From the NCBI GenBank assembly GCA_016712525.1, contig JADJQX010000001.1:124001-188000 (forward strand): 64,000 nt of DNA. The letters run 5' to 3'. Positions 1 through 7,295 of the stretch are shown piece after piece (within the stretch, counting starts at the first letter, position 1; every line of letters begins with the position of its first letter). The notes under the pieces were generated by a model. The model ran no database searches. It saw only the letters and a list, made by a program, of their open reading frames with translations, and was not told the origin of the DNA. The stretch is from Myxococcales bacterium. GTDB taxonomy: Bacteria > Myxococcota_A > Polyangia > Polyangiales > Polyangiaceae. The position numbers and the translations under genes were made by a program.

Positions 1-1818
1 CCCGTGGCGTTCGCGGTGGCGATCATCATGCTCGTGTACATCCCGCTTTTGACGCTCGAAGGCGTCGAGGGGAAGATGTTCCGCCCGATGGCCATCACGA
101 TGGCGTGCGCGCTTTTCGGGGCGCTCGTCTACTCGGTGGTCTTCTTCCCGGCGCTGGCGACGCTCTTCGTGCCGCCCGCGAAGGGGCACGGCCCCAAGTG
201 GCTCGAGGCGATCGCGCACGCGTACGAGCGCATGGTCGTCGGCGCGATTCGGAAGCGCGTGGTCATTGGCGCCGTGACCTCCGCCGCGCTCGTGGTGGTC
301 GGCTTCGTCTTCTCGCGTGCGGGCGCGGAGTTCGTGCCGCGCATCTTCGAGGGCGACTGCGTGCTCGCGCTCCAGCGCCCGCCGAGCATCTCGCTCGAGG
401 AGGCGAAGCGCCTCGATCTCATGGTCGAGAAGATCGTGCTCTCCTACCCCGAGGCCAAGAAGGCACTCGGACAGAGCGGGCGCGCCGAGATGGCGCTCGA
501 CGCCGTCGGAAACAACAACACCGACATCCTCGTACCTCTCAAGCCGATGAAGGAGTGGCAGAACGCGTCGAGCCTCGAGGAGCTCAGCGGGCTCCTCAAG
601 GACCACATCGAGACCGAGGTCCCGTCCACGTTCGTGTCCGTGTCGCAGCCCATCGAAGATCTCACGAACCAACTCATCGCGGGCTCACGCGCCGACGTCT
701 CGATCAAGATCGTGGGCAAAGATCTCGACACGCTCGTCCCCCTCTCGAACCAGATCGGCGACATCGTGCGCGGAATCCATGGCACGGCCGACCTCAAGAT
801 CGAGCGAATCCTCGGCGGGCCCATGATCACGGCTACGGCCGATCGCGCGAAGATGGCCAGGTACGGCGTCAAGGTGGCCGACGCGTTCGCCGTGCTCGCG
901 GCCTCGCGCGAGGGGCTCCGCGTGGGCGACGTGTACGAGAACGAGCGAAAGTTCGACCTTCGCGTCGTCGTGCCTCCGTCGCGCCCGAACGCCGAAGCGC
1001 TCTCGGAGCTCTTCGTCGAGACCGAGCGCGGCGAGGCCGTGCCCATGCGCGAGGTCGTCACGTTCGAAGAGGGCGACGGCCCGTCCGTGGTGAAGCGACT
1101 GAACCGCGAGCGCCTCATTCGCGTCGACGTGAACCTGCGCGGTCGCGACCTCGTCTCGTGGGTAGAAGAGGCGAAACGAAAAGTGGGAGAGAAAGCCAAG
1201 TTGCCCACGGGGTATCGCCTGGAGTGGGGTGGGCAGTTCGAGAACTTCGAGCGAGCGTCGAAGCGCCTCGCTTTGGTGGTGCCGGCCGTGGTCGCGGTCA
1301 TCTTCGGAATGCTCTTCTTGATGTTCAAGAGCATCCGGCCGGCGACGGCGGTGTTCCTCCTCGTCCCGCTCGCGGCCACGGGAGGCATGTTGGGGCTGCT
1401 AGGCCGTGGGATGCCGTTCAGCCTCCCGGCGGCGGTCGGTTTCATCGCGCTCGGCGGCGTCTCGGTGTTGAACGGCGTGGTCATCGCGACGGCGATCGAA
1501 CAAGAGCGCAAGAAGGGGCTCGCGCTCGAAGAGGCGGTCGCGCGCGGGGCCGCCCACTCGATCCGCGCCGTGCTCACGACGGCGGCGGTCGCGGGGCTCG
1601 GGTTCTTGCCGATGGCGCTGTCGACGAGCGCGGGGTCCGAGGTGCAGCGCCCGCTCGCCACGGTCGTCATCGTGGGCATCTTCCTGAGCACCGGGCTCAC
1701 GCTGCTCGTGCTGCCGGGCCTCCTCTTCGTGGCCTACAAGGGCGAGCCGGTGGCCGAGCCAACCGACGGGCGCGACGAGACCGACACCGGGCACCAAACC
1801 CTCGAGGCCACGCCATGA
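1..1818 (+). CDS. Heavy-metal efflux RND transporter (CusA/CzcA type), 3' part only
   Basis: This is the C-terminal part (605 codons visible) of an inner-membrane RND proton antiporter of the heavy-metal efflux (HME) class, which exports metal cations with a membrane-fusion protein and an outer-membrane channel. HME pumps are usually about 1,040 residues, so roughly the first 430 lie upstream of base 1. The first codons encode transmembrane helices, followed by a porter domain and then the C-terminal helix bundle. The family signature is clear near the end: GGVSVLNGVVIATAI, then FLPMALSTSAGSEVQRPLA and a hydrophobic TLLVLPGLLF helix. The stop overlaps the start of a small membrane-protein gene (ATGA at 1815-1818). 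Metal specificity cannot be read from this fragment. No adaptor or channel gene follows, so they are probably upstream. Confidence 0.93.
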   Translation, partial: PVAFAVAIIMLVYIPLLTLEGVEGKMFRPMAITMACALFGALVYSVVFFPALATLFVPPAKGHGPKWLEAIAHAYERMVVGAIRKRVVIGAVTSAALVVVGFVFSRAGAEFVPRIFEGDCVLALQRPPSISLEEAKRLDLMVEKIVLSYPEAKKALGQSGRAEMALDAVGNNNTDILVPLKPMKEWQNASSLEELSGLLKDHIETEVPSTFVSVSQPIEDLTNQLIAGSRADVSIKIVGKDLDTLVPLSNQIGDIVRGIHGTADLKIERILGGPMITATADRAKMARYGVKVADAFAVLAASREGLRVGDVYENERKFDLRVVVPPSRPNAEALSELFVETERGEAVPMREVVTFEEGDGPSVVKRLNRERLIRVDVNLRGRDLVSWVEEAKRKVGEKAKLPTGYRLEWGGQFENFERASKRLALVVPAVVAVIFGMLFLMFKSIRPATAVFLLVPLAATGGMLGLLGRGMPFSLPAAVGFIALGGVSVLNGVVIATAIEQERKKGLALEEAVARGAAHSIRAVLTTAAVAGLGFLPMALSTSAGSEVQRPLATVVIVGIFLSTGLTLLVLPGLLFVAYKGEPVAEPTDGRDETDTGHQTLEATP

Positions 1819-2060
1819 GGGCACCTCCGAGGCGGGGGGCGGGCCCGTACCGAACGAGCGCCGTGCCGAGGCGGGCGGGCCGGCGAGAACCCCGACCGGT
1901 CCCCGCGGCGTTCGTGCTGGCGTGGTTCCTGGTCGTGGGCCAAGCCGTGCACCTCCTGGCGTCCCATGCTGAATCGGCAAGCCTTCCGCCGCTGGGGGTC
2001 GTGGTGCTCGGGCTCGGAGCCGTCACGTTGGCGGCAGAGCTCACCCGCCGCCGAACCTGA
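1815..2060 (+). CDS. Small two-helix membrane protein coupled to the RND pump
   Basis: An 81-residue protein whose ATG lies inside the stop of the RND gene (ATGA), so translation is probably coupled to the pump. The first 30 residues are Arg/Pro-rich and basic. They are followed by two hydrophobic stretches, PAAFVLAWFLVVGQAVHLLA and LPPLGVVVLGLGAVTLAAEL, and a basic RRRT tail, which fits two membrane helices with cytoplasmic ends. I do not recognise a family. By position it could be a pump accessory subunit or merely a leftover reading frame, but the overlap, frame and composition favour a real gene. Confidence 0.55.
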   Translation: MRAPPRRGAGPYRTSAVPRRAGRREPRPVPAAFVLAWFLVVGQAVHLLASHAESASLPPLGVVVLGLGAVTLAAELTRRRT

Positions 2061-2070
2061 CCCCGCACCA

Positions 2071-2133
2071 GGTTTCGCGCACTTGGCGCCAACGTCGGTC
2101 GGATCTCCCACATGGTTTCGCGCACTTAGCGCC
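2071..2133. repeat. Two direct copies of a 20-bp repeat
   Basis: The 20-bp sequence GGTTTCGCGCACTTGGCGCC occurs at 2071-2090 and again at 2114-2133 with one mismatch, a 43-bp period. The repeats lie between the small membrane-protein gene and the convergent mannosyltransferase gene. No protein or known regulator is implied by the sequence. Confidence 0.7.
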
Positions 2134-2155
2134 CACCCTCGACGCCGCTTGGGGT

Positions 2156-2192
2156 CCCCCCCTGAGCGGGCGGAGCCCGCGATTTGGGGGGG
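2156..2192. terminator. Nested hairpin between convergent genes
   Basis: A C7 run at 2156-2162 can pair with a G7 run at 2186-2192. Inside it GCGGGC (2166-2171) pairs with GCCCGC (2175-2180) around a three-base loop. The position between the convergent RND operon and mannosyltransferase gene suits a transcription terminator, although no U-tract follows on either side. Confidence 0.45.
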
Positions 2193-2215
2193 CACCGCAG
2201 GCGCGCAGGCCGAAG

Positions 2216-2301
2216 GCCGAGCACCTGCGAGGGGGGGCACCTTCTCTCCTTCACGGCACCCGGTCCATCGCCGAGCACCTGCAGAGGGGGGGCACCTTCT
2301 C
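2216..2301. repeat. Direct repeat pair of about 31 bp
   Basis: Copies at 2216-2246 and 2270-2301 share GCCGAGCACCTGC at the left and a G7 run followed by CACCTTCTC at the right. They differ by one inserted base. The second copy abuts the 3' end of the mannosyltransferase gene. The G runs could fold into unusual structures; no function is assigned. Confidence 0.7.
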
Positions 2302-2303
2302 CC

Positions 2304-3023
2304 CTACAGCCGCCCCAGCATGGCCTCGGCGCGGAGCTTCCACACCATGCCGACGGCCTCGACGAACACCTTGCGGCTCATCTTGGAGTGGCCCACCTTG
2401 CGGTCCACGAAGACGATGGGCACCTCGCGGACGCGCATGCCCTTCAAGATCGCGCGGTAGGTGAGCTCGATCTGGAACGAGTAGCCGTTCGAGCGCACCG
2501 CGGAGAGGTCGATGGCCTCGAGGGCGCGCCGCGAGAAGGCCTTGTAGCCGCTCGTGAGGTCTTTCACGGTGAGGCCCAAGATGGTGCGCGAGTAGAGCGA
2601 GCCGCCCTTCGAGAGAAAGTGCCGGCCGAGGCCCCACCCTTCGACGCCGCCGCCCGGCACGTTGCGTGAGCCGATGACCACGTCGGCGCCGCGATCGAGC
2701 TCGGCGACGAACGCCGCGAGGTAGCGTGGGTCGTGGGAGAGATCGGCGTCCATCTCGAAGAAGCGCTCGAACCCCTCGGAGAGGCCCTTTTTGAAGGCCT
2801 CGACGTAGGCCGTGCCGAGGCCGAGCTTGCCCTTGCGGTGGATGACCCGCACGTTCGGATCGCGCTCGGCGATGGCGTCGGCGATGGCGCCGGTGCCGTC
2901 CGGAGATGCGTCGTCGACGACGAGGACGTGAGCCTCGGGCAGCGCGGACCGCACCTGCGTGACGAAGCGCTCGAGGTTGTCGCGTTCGTTGTAAGTGGGC
3001 GTGACGACGAGCGTTCGGGCCAT
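2304..3023 (-). CDS. Polyprenol-phosphate mannosyltransferase (DPM1-like, GT2)
   Basis: A 239-residue GT-A glycosyltransferase of family GT2, similar to dolichol/polyprenol-phosphate mannose synthases, which move mannose from GDP-mannose to a lipid-phosphate carrier at the cytoplasmic face of the membrane. It begins VVTPTYNERDNLERF, has the nucleotide-binding VVDDASPDGTG and the metal-binding EMDADLSHDP, and continues with the acceptor-side YKAFSRRALEAID typical of the family. There is no C-terminal membrane domain, as in soluble DPM1. ATG at 3023 is preferred over in-frame upstream starts because the glycosyltransferase fold begins exactly there and the upstream extension falls in a repeat-rich region. 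A GT-C enzyme at 35698-37179 could be a user of the lipid-linked sugar; that link is inference. Confidence 0.9.
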   Translation of the reverse strand: MARTLVVTPTYNERDNLERFVTQVRSALPEAHVLVVDDASPDGTGAIADAIAERDPNVRVIHRKGKLGLGTAYVEAFKKGLSEGFERFFEMDADLSHDPRYLAAFVAELDRGADVVIGSRNVPGGGVEGWGLGRHFLSKGGSLYSRTILGLTVKDLTSGYKAFSRRALEAIDLSAVRSNGYSFQIELTYRAILKGMRVREVPIVFVDRKVGHSKMSRKVFVEAVGMVWKLRAEAMLGRL

Positions 3024-3163
3024 CGGGCGCCCCTCGGTCTTAGCAAACTCGGGGCCCCGCGTGGGCGAATCCCTCGCGAGAGGTGCCCCGGGGCGCTTTT
3101 TTCGCTCGACGGGGCCCCGTTCGCGGCTCGTCTCCTCGACAAGCGAGGCCCAAATCTGGGGGT

Positions 3164-3396
3164 TAGCAGCCCGTTGATTTTCTCCCGTCCCCCGTCGGGG
3201 ACTTCCAAGGGTCGTCGGCCGCTCGCCGCCGCATCCCGACCGCCTTCGTTGCGATCCTGCGGTGCGTCCCCCGTCGGGGACTTCCAAGGGTCGTGCTCAC
3301 CTACAAGAGTAGGCTCCGCGCGCTCCTCGGATCGCTCCTCGGCGGGTCGGGCGCGGACGTCGAACGGCCTCGGTCCGAAAAATCAACGGGCTGCTA
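3164..3396. mobile_element. MITE-like element with 18-bp terminal inverted repeats
   Basis: TAGCAGCCCGTTGATTTT at 3164-3181 is matched perfectly in reverse complement at 3379-3396, bounding a 233-bp segment with no credible gene. Both ends abut TA, so the structure can be read as 16-bp inverted repeats starting GCAGCCCG flanked by a TA duplication, as made by IS630/Tc1-mariner transposases. Inside lie two 30-bp direct repeats. It sits in the upstream region of the divergent mannosyltransferase and histidine kinase genes and may carry promoter signals. Identification as a non-autonomous element is inference from structure; no transposase is present. Confidence 0.55.
3186..3294. repeat. Pair of 30-bp direct repeats inside the MITE-like element
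   Basis: Identical 30-bp sequences at 3186-3215 and 3265-3294 begin CGTCCCCCGTCGGGGACTTC and end CAAGGGTCGT. Each contains the inverted repeat GTCCCCCGTCGGGGAC, able to form a short hairpin. They are separated by 49 bp of unrelated sequence. Confidence 0.8.
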
Positions 3397-3425
3397 GGCC
3401 AGGGGTTTTGCCTGTACGATGGGCT

Positions 3426-5309
3426 GTGGGCTTGAAGTCGACACGGCCGCCTCCTCCGCCTCCTGCGAGCTCCTCGCGGGACGTGAGCGCGCCTGCGAGC
3501 CCACGCCGCCGAAAAGACGACCGCACCTCGAGCGGCGAGTTCGACATCGCCTCGATCGCGAAGGACCTCGAGCGGAGCCGTAGGGTCGCGACCGCGTTCG
3601 TCGACGTGGGCCAGGCCCTCGGTCAGAGCCACGACCTCGACGTGCTCTTGGACGTGGTGCTCTCGCGCGCCATGTCCACCCTCGAGGCCGACCGGGCCAC
3701 GCTCTACGTGCTCGATCGGCGGAAAAACCAGCTCGTGAGCCGCGTCATGCAGGGCGGGTCGGTGCGCCAGATCCACCTCGCCGTGGGCGAGGGCATCGCG
3801 GGCGAGGTCGCGCGCACGGGCGAGCCCATCGTCGTGACCGACGCCTACGAGGACCCTCGCTTCAACCCCGGGTGGGACCTCACCTCCGGCTACCGCACGC
3901 GCACCATCTTGGCCGTGCCCATGCGGGACACCGAGGGCAAGACCAACGGCGTCGTGCAGGTCCTCAACAAGCGCACCGGCGTGTTCACCAAGGAGGACGC
4001 CGAGCTCTTGTCGGCGCTCGCCACGTCGGCCGGCATCGCCATCGAGAACGCGATGCTGCTCCGCTCGCTCGCGGCCAAAAACGCCGAGCTTTTGCACGCG
4101 AAAGAGCAGCTCGAGAACCGCGTGCGGGATCTTCGCATCCTGTTCGATCTCGAGCGCGCGATGGGGCAGGTCTCCTCGCTCGAGGAGCTCTTCGCGTCGG
4201 TGCTCAAAGAGGCCGTGAAGACCGCCAAGGCCCGAGCCGGCGCCATCGCGCTCCGTCACGGCCCGACCGACGAGATGCAGCTCTACCTCTTGCCCGCGAA
4301 CGCCCGAAAGACGCGCCACGTGCCGTGGACCCGGGGCGACGGCTTCTTGTCCGACGTGGTCAAGACCGGCGAGATCGTGCTCACGAACGACGCGCGCTCC
4401 GACGTGCGCTTCGACTCGGGCACGCTCGAGCTCGTGGGCGACGGAGAGCCCTGCGTGCTCGCGGTCCCCATCGAGGGCGAGACCGAAGAGCCCCTCGGCG
4501 CCCTCGCGCTCTTCGGCAAGGACGGCGCAGGCTTCACCGAGGAGGACCGAACGCTGCTCCTCCTCTTCGCGGCCAACGCGTCCACGTCGATTCGGCTCCA
4601 GATGCACCGCGAGGGCAAGGAGCGCGAGGAGCGCCTCACGACGATCGGCCGCCTTTTGTCGGGTGTCATGCACGACCTCAAGACGCCGCTCGGCGTGCTC
4701 TCGGGCTACCTCCAGCTCATGGTCCAAGCCGACGATCGCCCCCAACGCGAAGAGCTCGGGGAGCTCGCCCACAAGCAGTTCGGGCTCATCGCGGCCATGC
4801 AGCGCGAGGTGCTCGAGTTCGCGCGCGGCGAGCGGAGCATGTTCGTGCGAAAGGTGTACGTTCAACCTTTCTTCGAGGACCTCTGCCGCCAGGTCGAGGG
4901 CACCCTCGCGCGCGCCGGGGTCGAGCTGCGGCTCGAGCTCGCCTACAAGGGCACGGCCCGCTTCGACGAGGGCAAGGTCACGCGCGTGGTGCACAATTTG
5001 GCGCGAAACGCGGCCGAGGCGATGGCCGCCCAGGGTGGAGGCACGTTCGTCATCCGCGTCGAGCGCGAGGGCCAGGGCCCGCTCGTGATGACCTTCTCCG
5101 ACACGGGCCCCGGCATCCCCAAGGAGATCCGGCACCGGCTCTTCCAGTCGTTCGTCACGAGCGGAAAGAAGGGCGGCACCGGCCTCGGCCTCGCCATCAC
5201 CAAGAAGATCGCCGAAGAGCACGGGGGCACGATCGAGGTCGTCGCGAGCCCGAGCGGCACCGGGGCGACGTTCCGCTTCACGCTTCCGCAGGGCGAGGGC
5301 GCCCCGTGA
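3426..5309 (+). CDS. GAF-domain sensor histidine kinase
   Basis: A 627-residue cytoplasmic histidine kinase with no membrane helix. After a Pro/Ser-rich N-terminus there are two GAF domains (about residues 60-220 and 240-395), then a dimerisation/phosphoacceptor domain with LLSGVMHDLKTPLGVLSGY (phosphoacceptor His416), then a HATPase domain with N-box HNLARNAAEAM, DTGPGIP and GKKGGTGLGLAITKKI. All kinase boxes are intact. GTG at 3426 is chosen because the frame further upstream is antisense to the mannosyltransferase and runs through the MITE-like element; no ATG suits and the ribosome site is weak. No response regulator is adjacent. The stop overlaps the next gene's GTG (GTGA at 5306-5309), so it is co-translated with an L,D-transpeptidase. 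Confidence 0.9.
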   Translation: MGLKSTRPPPPPPASSSRDVSAPASPRRRKDDRTSSGEFDIASIAKDLERSRRVATAFVDVGQALGQSHDLDVLLDVVLSRAMSTLEADRATLYVLDRRKNQLVSRVMQGGSVRQIHLAVGEGIAGEVARTGEPIVVTDAYEDPRFNPGWDLTSGYRTRTILAVPMRDTEGKTNGVVQVLNKRTGVFTKEDAELLSALATSAGIAIENAMLLRSLAAKNAELLHAKEQLENRVRDLRILFDLERAMGQVSSLEELFASVLKEAVKTAKARAGAIALRHGPTDEMQLYLLPANARKTRHVPWTRGDGFLSDVVKTGEIVLTNDARSDVRFDSGTLELVGDGEPCVLAVPIEGETEEPLGALALFGKDGAGFTEEDRTLLLLFAANASTSIRLQMHREGKEREERLTTIGRLLSGVMHDLKTPLGVLSGYLQLMVQADDRPQREELGELAHKQFGLIAAMQREVLEFARGERSMFVRKVYVQPFFEDLCRQVEGTLARAGVELRLELAYKGTARFDEGKVTRVVHNLARNAAEAMAAQGGGTFVIRVEREGQGPLVMTFSDTGPGIPKEIRHRLFQSFVTSGKKGGTGLGLAITKKIAEEHGGTIEVVASPSGTGATFRFTLPQGEGAP

Positions 5310-6595
5310 GGCTCGGCGCACGTTCGTTCGTGGGGGTGCTCGGGCTCGCAGGAGCCCTCACCTGCGTCGCGGCCACGTCGCGAGCCGACGAAGGCGCGCC
5401 TCCCTGGACCGACGAGGGCGAGGTCCCGCTGGCCGAGGGCATGCGCTCGGTCATCCCGCGCAAGAACGAGAGCGCGCTCTACGCCGTCCCGGGCAAGCTC
5501 GACGCGCGGCGTGGCAGCGTCATGGGCCACGCGCGCCTGCCCTTCTTCGGCACGAAGCGCGGCCCGGGCTGCTCGGGGCGGTGGCTCTCGGTGGGCCCGC
5601 TCGCGTGGATTTGCTCCGACGTCGCCGAGCTGTCCGACGAGCCTCCCCTTCGGCCGGCACCCCCCAAGAACGCCACGGGCCTGCCCTTTCGCTATTTTTT
5701 CGCGGGACGCGACGGTGCCCGCGGGTACACGTCGCTCGCCCGCGCCGAAGAAGAGTCGGCCGACACCGACCTCGAACAAGGCTTCGGCGTCGCGGTGGTG
5801 GGCGAGCGCGAGGGCCGGAACGGAGAGCGCTTCGGGCTTACGCGGTCGGGCTTCCTCATCCCCTTGAAAGACCTGGTCGCCGCGCGCACGTCGGGCTTCC
5901 ACGGCGAGGCGCTCGCGCCCGGGGCCCCCATGGATCTCGGCTGGGTCCTGCCCGACAAGGCGAGCACGTTCGCGGCGCCGAAGGCCGGCCAAAAGCCGAG
6001 CGGCGCGCGCGTCCGGTTCGAGGTCGTGCACGTGAGCAAGGTCGCGGGAGCCTTCGCCCGCACGAGCGCCGAGGGCGCCTCCCCCGAAGAGTGGATGCGG
6101 CTCGCCGATCTCGCCCGGCCGACGCTCGCCCCACCGCCGGCCGAAGTGGGCGGCGAAGGGGCCCAAGAGCGCTGGATCGACGTCGAGCTCGCCACGCAGA
6201 CGCTCGTCGCCTACGAGGGAAAAACCCCTATTTTTGCGACGCTCGTGAGCACCGGCAAGGGGCCACCCAAGTCCGAGCTCGGCACCCACCTCGGGGTGCA
6301 CCGCATCTGGGTGAAGCTCCTCGCGAGCAAGATGGACAACCTCGAACGGGACGACGTCGAGCACCACTACTCCCTCGAGGACGTGCCCTGGGTGCAGTTC
6401 TTCGACAAGGGCATCGCCCTCCACGCGGCCTTCTGGCACCAGCGGTTCGGGTACGTGCACAGCCACGGGTGCGTGAACCTGTCCCCCCTCGACGCCGAGC
6501 GCCTCTTCGCCTTCACGGGTCCACACCTGCCCCGGGGCTGGTCGGCTGTTTTTCCGACCGCGATCGAGCGTGGCACGGCCGTACGGGTGCGCTGA
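5306..6595 (+). CDS. Exported L,D-transpeptidase (YkuD domain)
   Basis: A 429-residue exported protein with an N-terminal hydrophobic signal ending near AATSRADE. The C-terminal third is a YkuD catalytic domain: ERWIDVELATQTLVAYEG, STGKGPPKSELGTHLGVHRIWVK, then HSHGCVNLSPLDA with the catalytic Cys at residue 389. Such enzymes form 3-3 cross-links in peptidoglycan or attach proteins to it. The middle region (about 90-290) has no recognised domain; most family members use LysM or SH3 modules there. The GTG start overlaps the histidine kinase stop by four bases, so envelope cross-linking and the cytoplasmic kinase are probably co-expressed. Confidence 0.9.
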   Translation: MRLGARSFVGVLGLAGALTCVAATSRADEGAPPWTDEGEVPLAEGMRSVIPRKNESALYAVPGKLDARRGSVMGHARLPFFGTKRGPGCSGRWLSVGPLAWICSDVAELSDEPPLRPAPPKNATGLPFRYFFAGRDGARGYTSLARAEEESADTDLEQGFGVAVVGEREGRNGERFGLTRSGFLIPLKDLVAARTSGFHGEALAPGAPMDLGWVLPDKASTFAAPKAGQKPSGARVRFEVVHVSKVAGAFARTSAEGASPEEWMRLADLARPTLAPPPAEVGGEGAQERWIDVELATQTLVAYEGKTPIFATLVSTGKGPPKSELGTHLGVHRIWVKLLASKMDNLERDDVEHHYSLEDVPWVQFFDKGIALHAAFWHQRFGYVHSHGCVNLSPLDAERLFAFTGPHLPRGWSAVFPTAIERGTAVRVR

Positions 6596-6675
6596 CGCAT
6601 AGCGTAACCTAACGAGGCCTTTACGTTTTCTACGAACGTTGTCTCCCGCGAAAATTCGGACTATGAAGCCGCGCA

Positions 6676-6719
6676 CTCGGGGTGCGTCGCCCCGAGCTGC
6701 CATCGCGCGGTAGCGATGG
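6676..6719 (+). promoter_or_regulatory. Two consecutive hairpins in the leader of the Cys-rich lipoprotein gene
   Basis: CTCGGGG (6676-6682) pairs with CCCCGAG (6690-6696), and immediately after it CCATCGC (6700-6706) pairs with GCGATGG (6713-6719). Both end just before a good ribosome site (AGGAG) and the ATG at 6735. This could be a structured 5' leader, or a terminator of the transpeptidase gene; no U-tract follows. Confidence 0.4.
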
Positions 6720-6734
6720 GCGAAGGAGTCCGAG

Positions 6735-7295
6735 ATGCGCGTGTCGAAGCTTGGTAACTTGGTCGTAGCCGCCGTCGTCGGCCTTCCGCTCACGCTCGTC
6801 GTGGCCTGCTCCGACGACCCGACCCCGGCCCCCGCCCCCACCCCGGTCCAGGCGTGCCCCAACACGCTCTCGATCGCCCCCGGCGCGAGCTGCTTCGACT
6901 CGACCGTCTCGTGCGACTACCCCCTCCAGTGCCCGGGTGGCTTCGACCAGCAGGTCCGCTGCTTCTGCGACGGCAAGTCGTTCGCCTGCAAGTACGGCGA
7001 GGACACGGTCAACAAGGGCACGACGCCCGAGTGCAAGCCCTTCATCAACCCGAACCCGCCCGCGTGCCTCGCCTCCGTCGCCGCGAGCGAGGGCAAGGCC
7101 TGCGCGGCCACGGGTCAGATCTGCAAGTTCCTCGGCCCGAAGTGCGCCGACGGCACGCAGAAGATCGACGAGTGCATCTGCGGCGCCAACGCCGACGGCG
7201 GCTCGTTCATCTACCAGTGCATCAAGAAGCTCTGCCCGGGCGACGGCGGCGTGATCCCCACGTCCGACGCGGGTGATGCGGGCGGCGGCGGTTGA
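6735..7295 (+). CDS. Cys-rich lipoprotein, unknown function
   Basis: A 186-residue secreted lipoprotein: basic MRVSKLG start, hydrophobic core and lipobox LVVACSDD (acylated Cys25). The mature part has about sixteen Cys, including VSCDYPLQCPGG, RCFCDGKSFAC and ECICGAN, which suggests disulfide-stapled small modules. It ends in an Asp/Gly-rich low-complexity tail. No family was recognised. Its TGA stop overlaps the TTG start of the ABC1-family gene (TTGA at 7292-7295). Confidence 0.85.
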   Translation: MRVSKLGNLVVAAVVGLPLTLVVACSDDPTPAPAPTPVQACPNTLSIAPGASCFDSTVSCDYPLQCPGGFDQQVRCFCDGKSFACKYGEDTVNKGTTPECKPFINPNPPACLASVAASEGKACAATGQICKFLGPKCADGTQKIDECICGANADGGSFIYQCIKKLCPGDGGVIPTSDAGDAGGGG

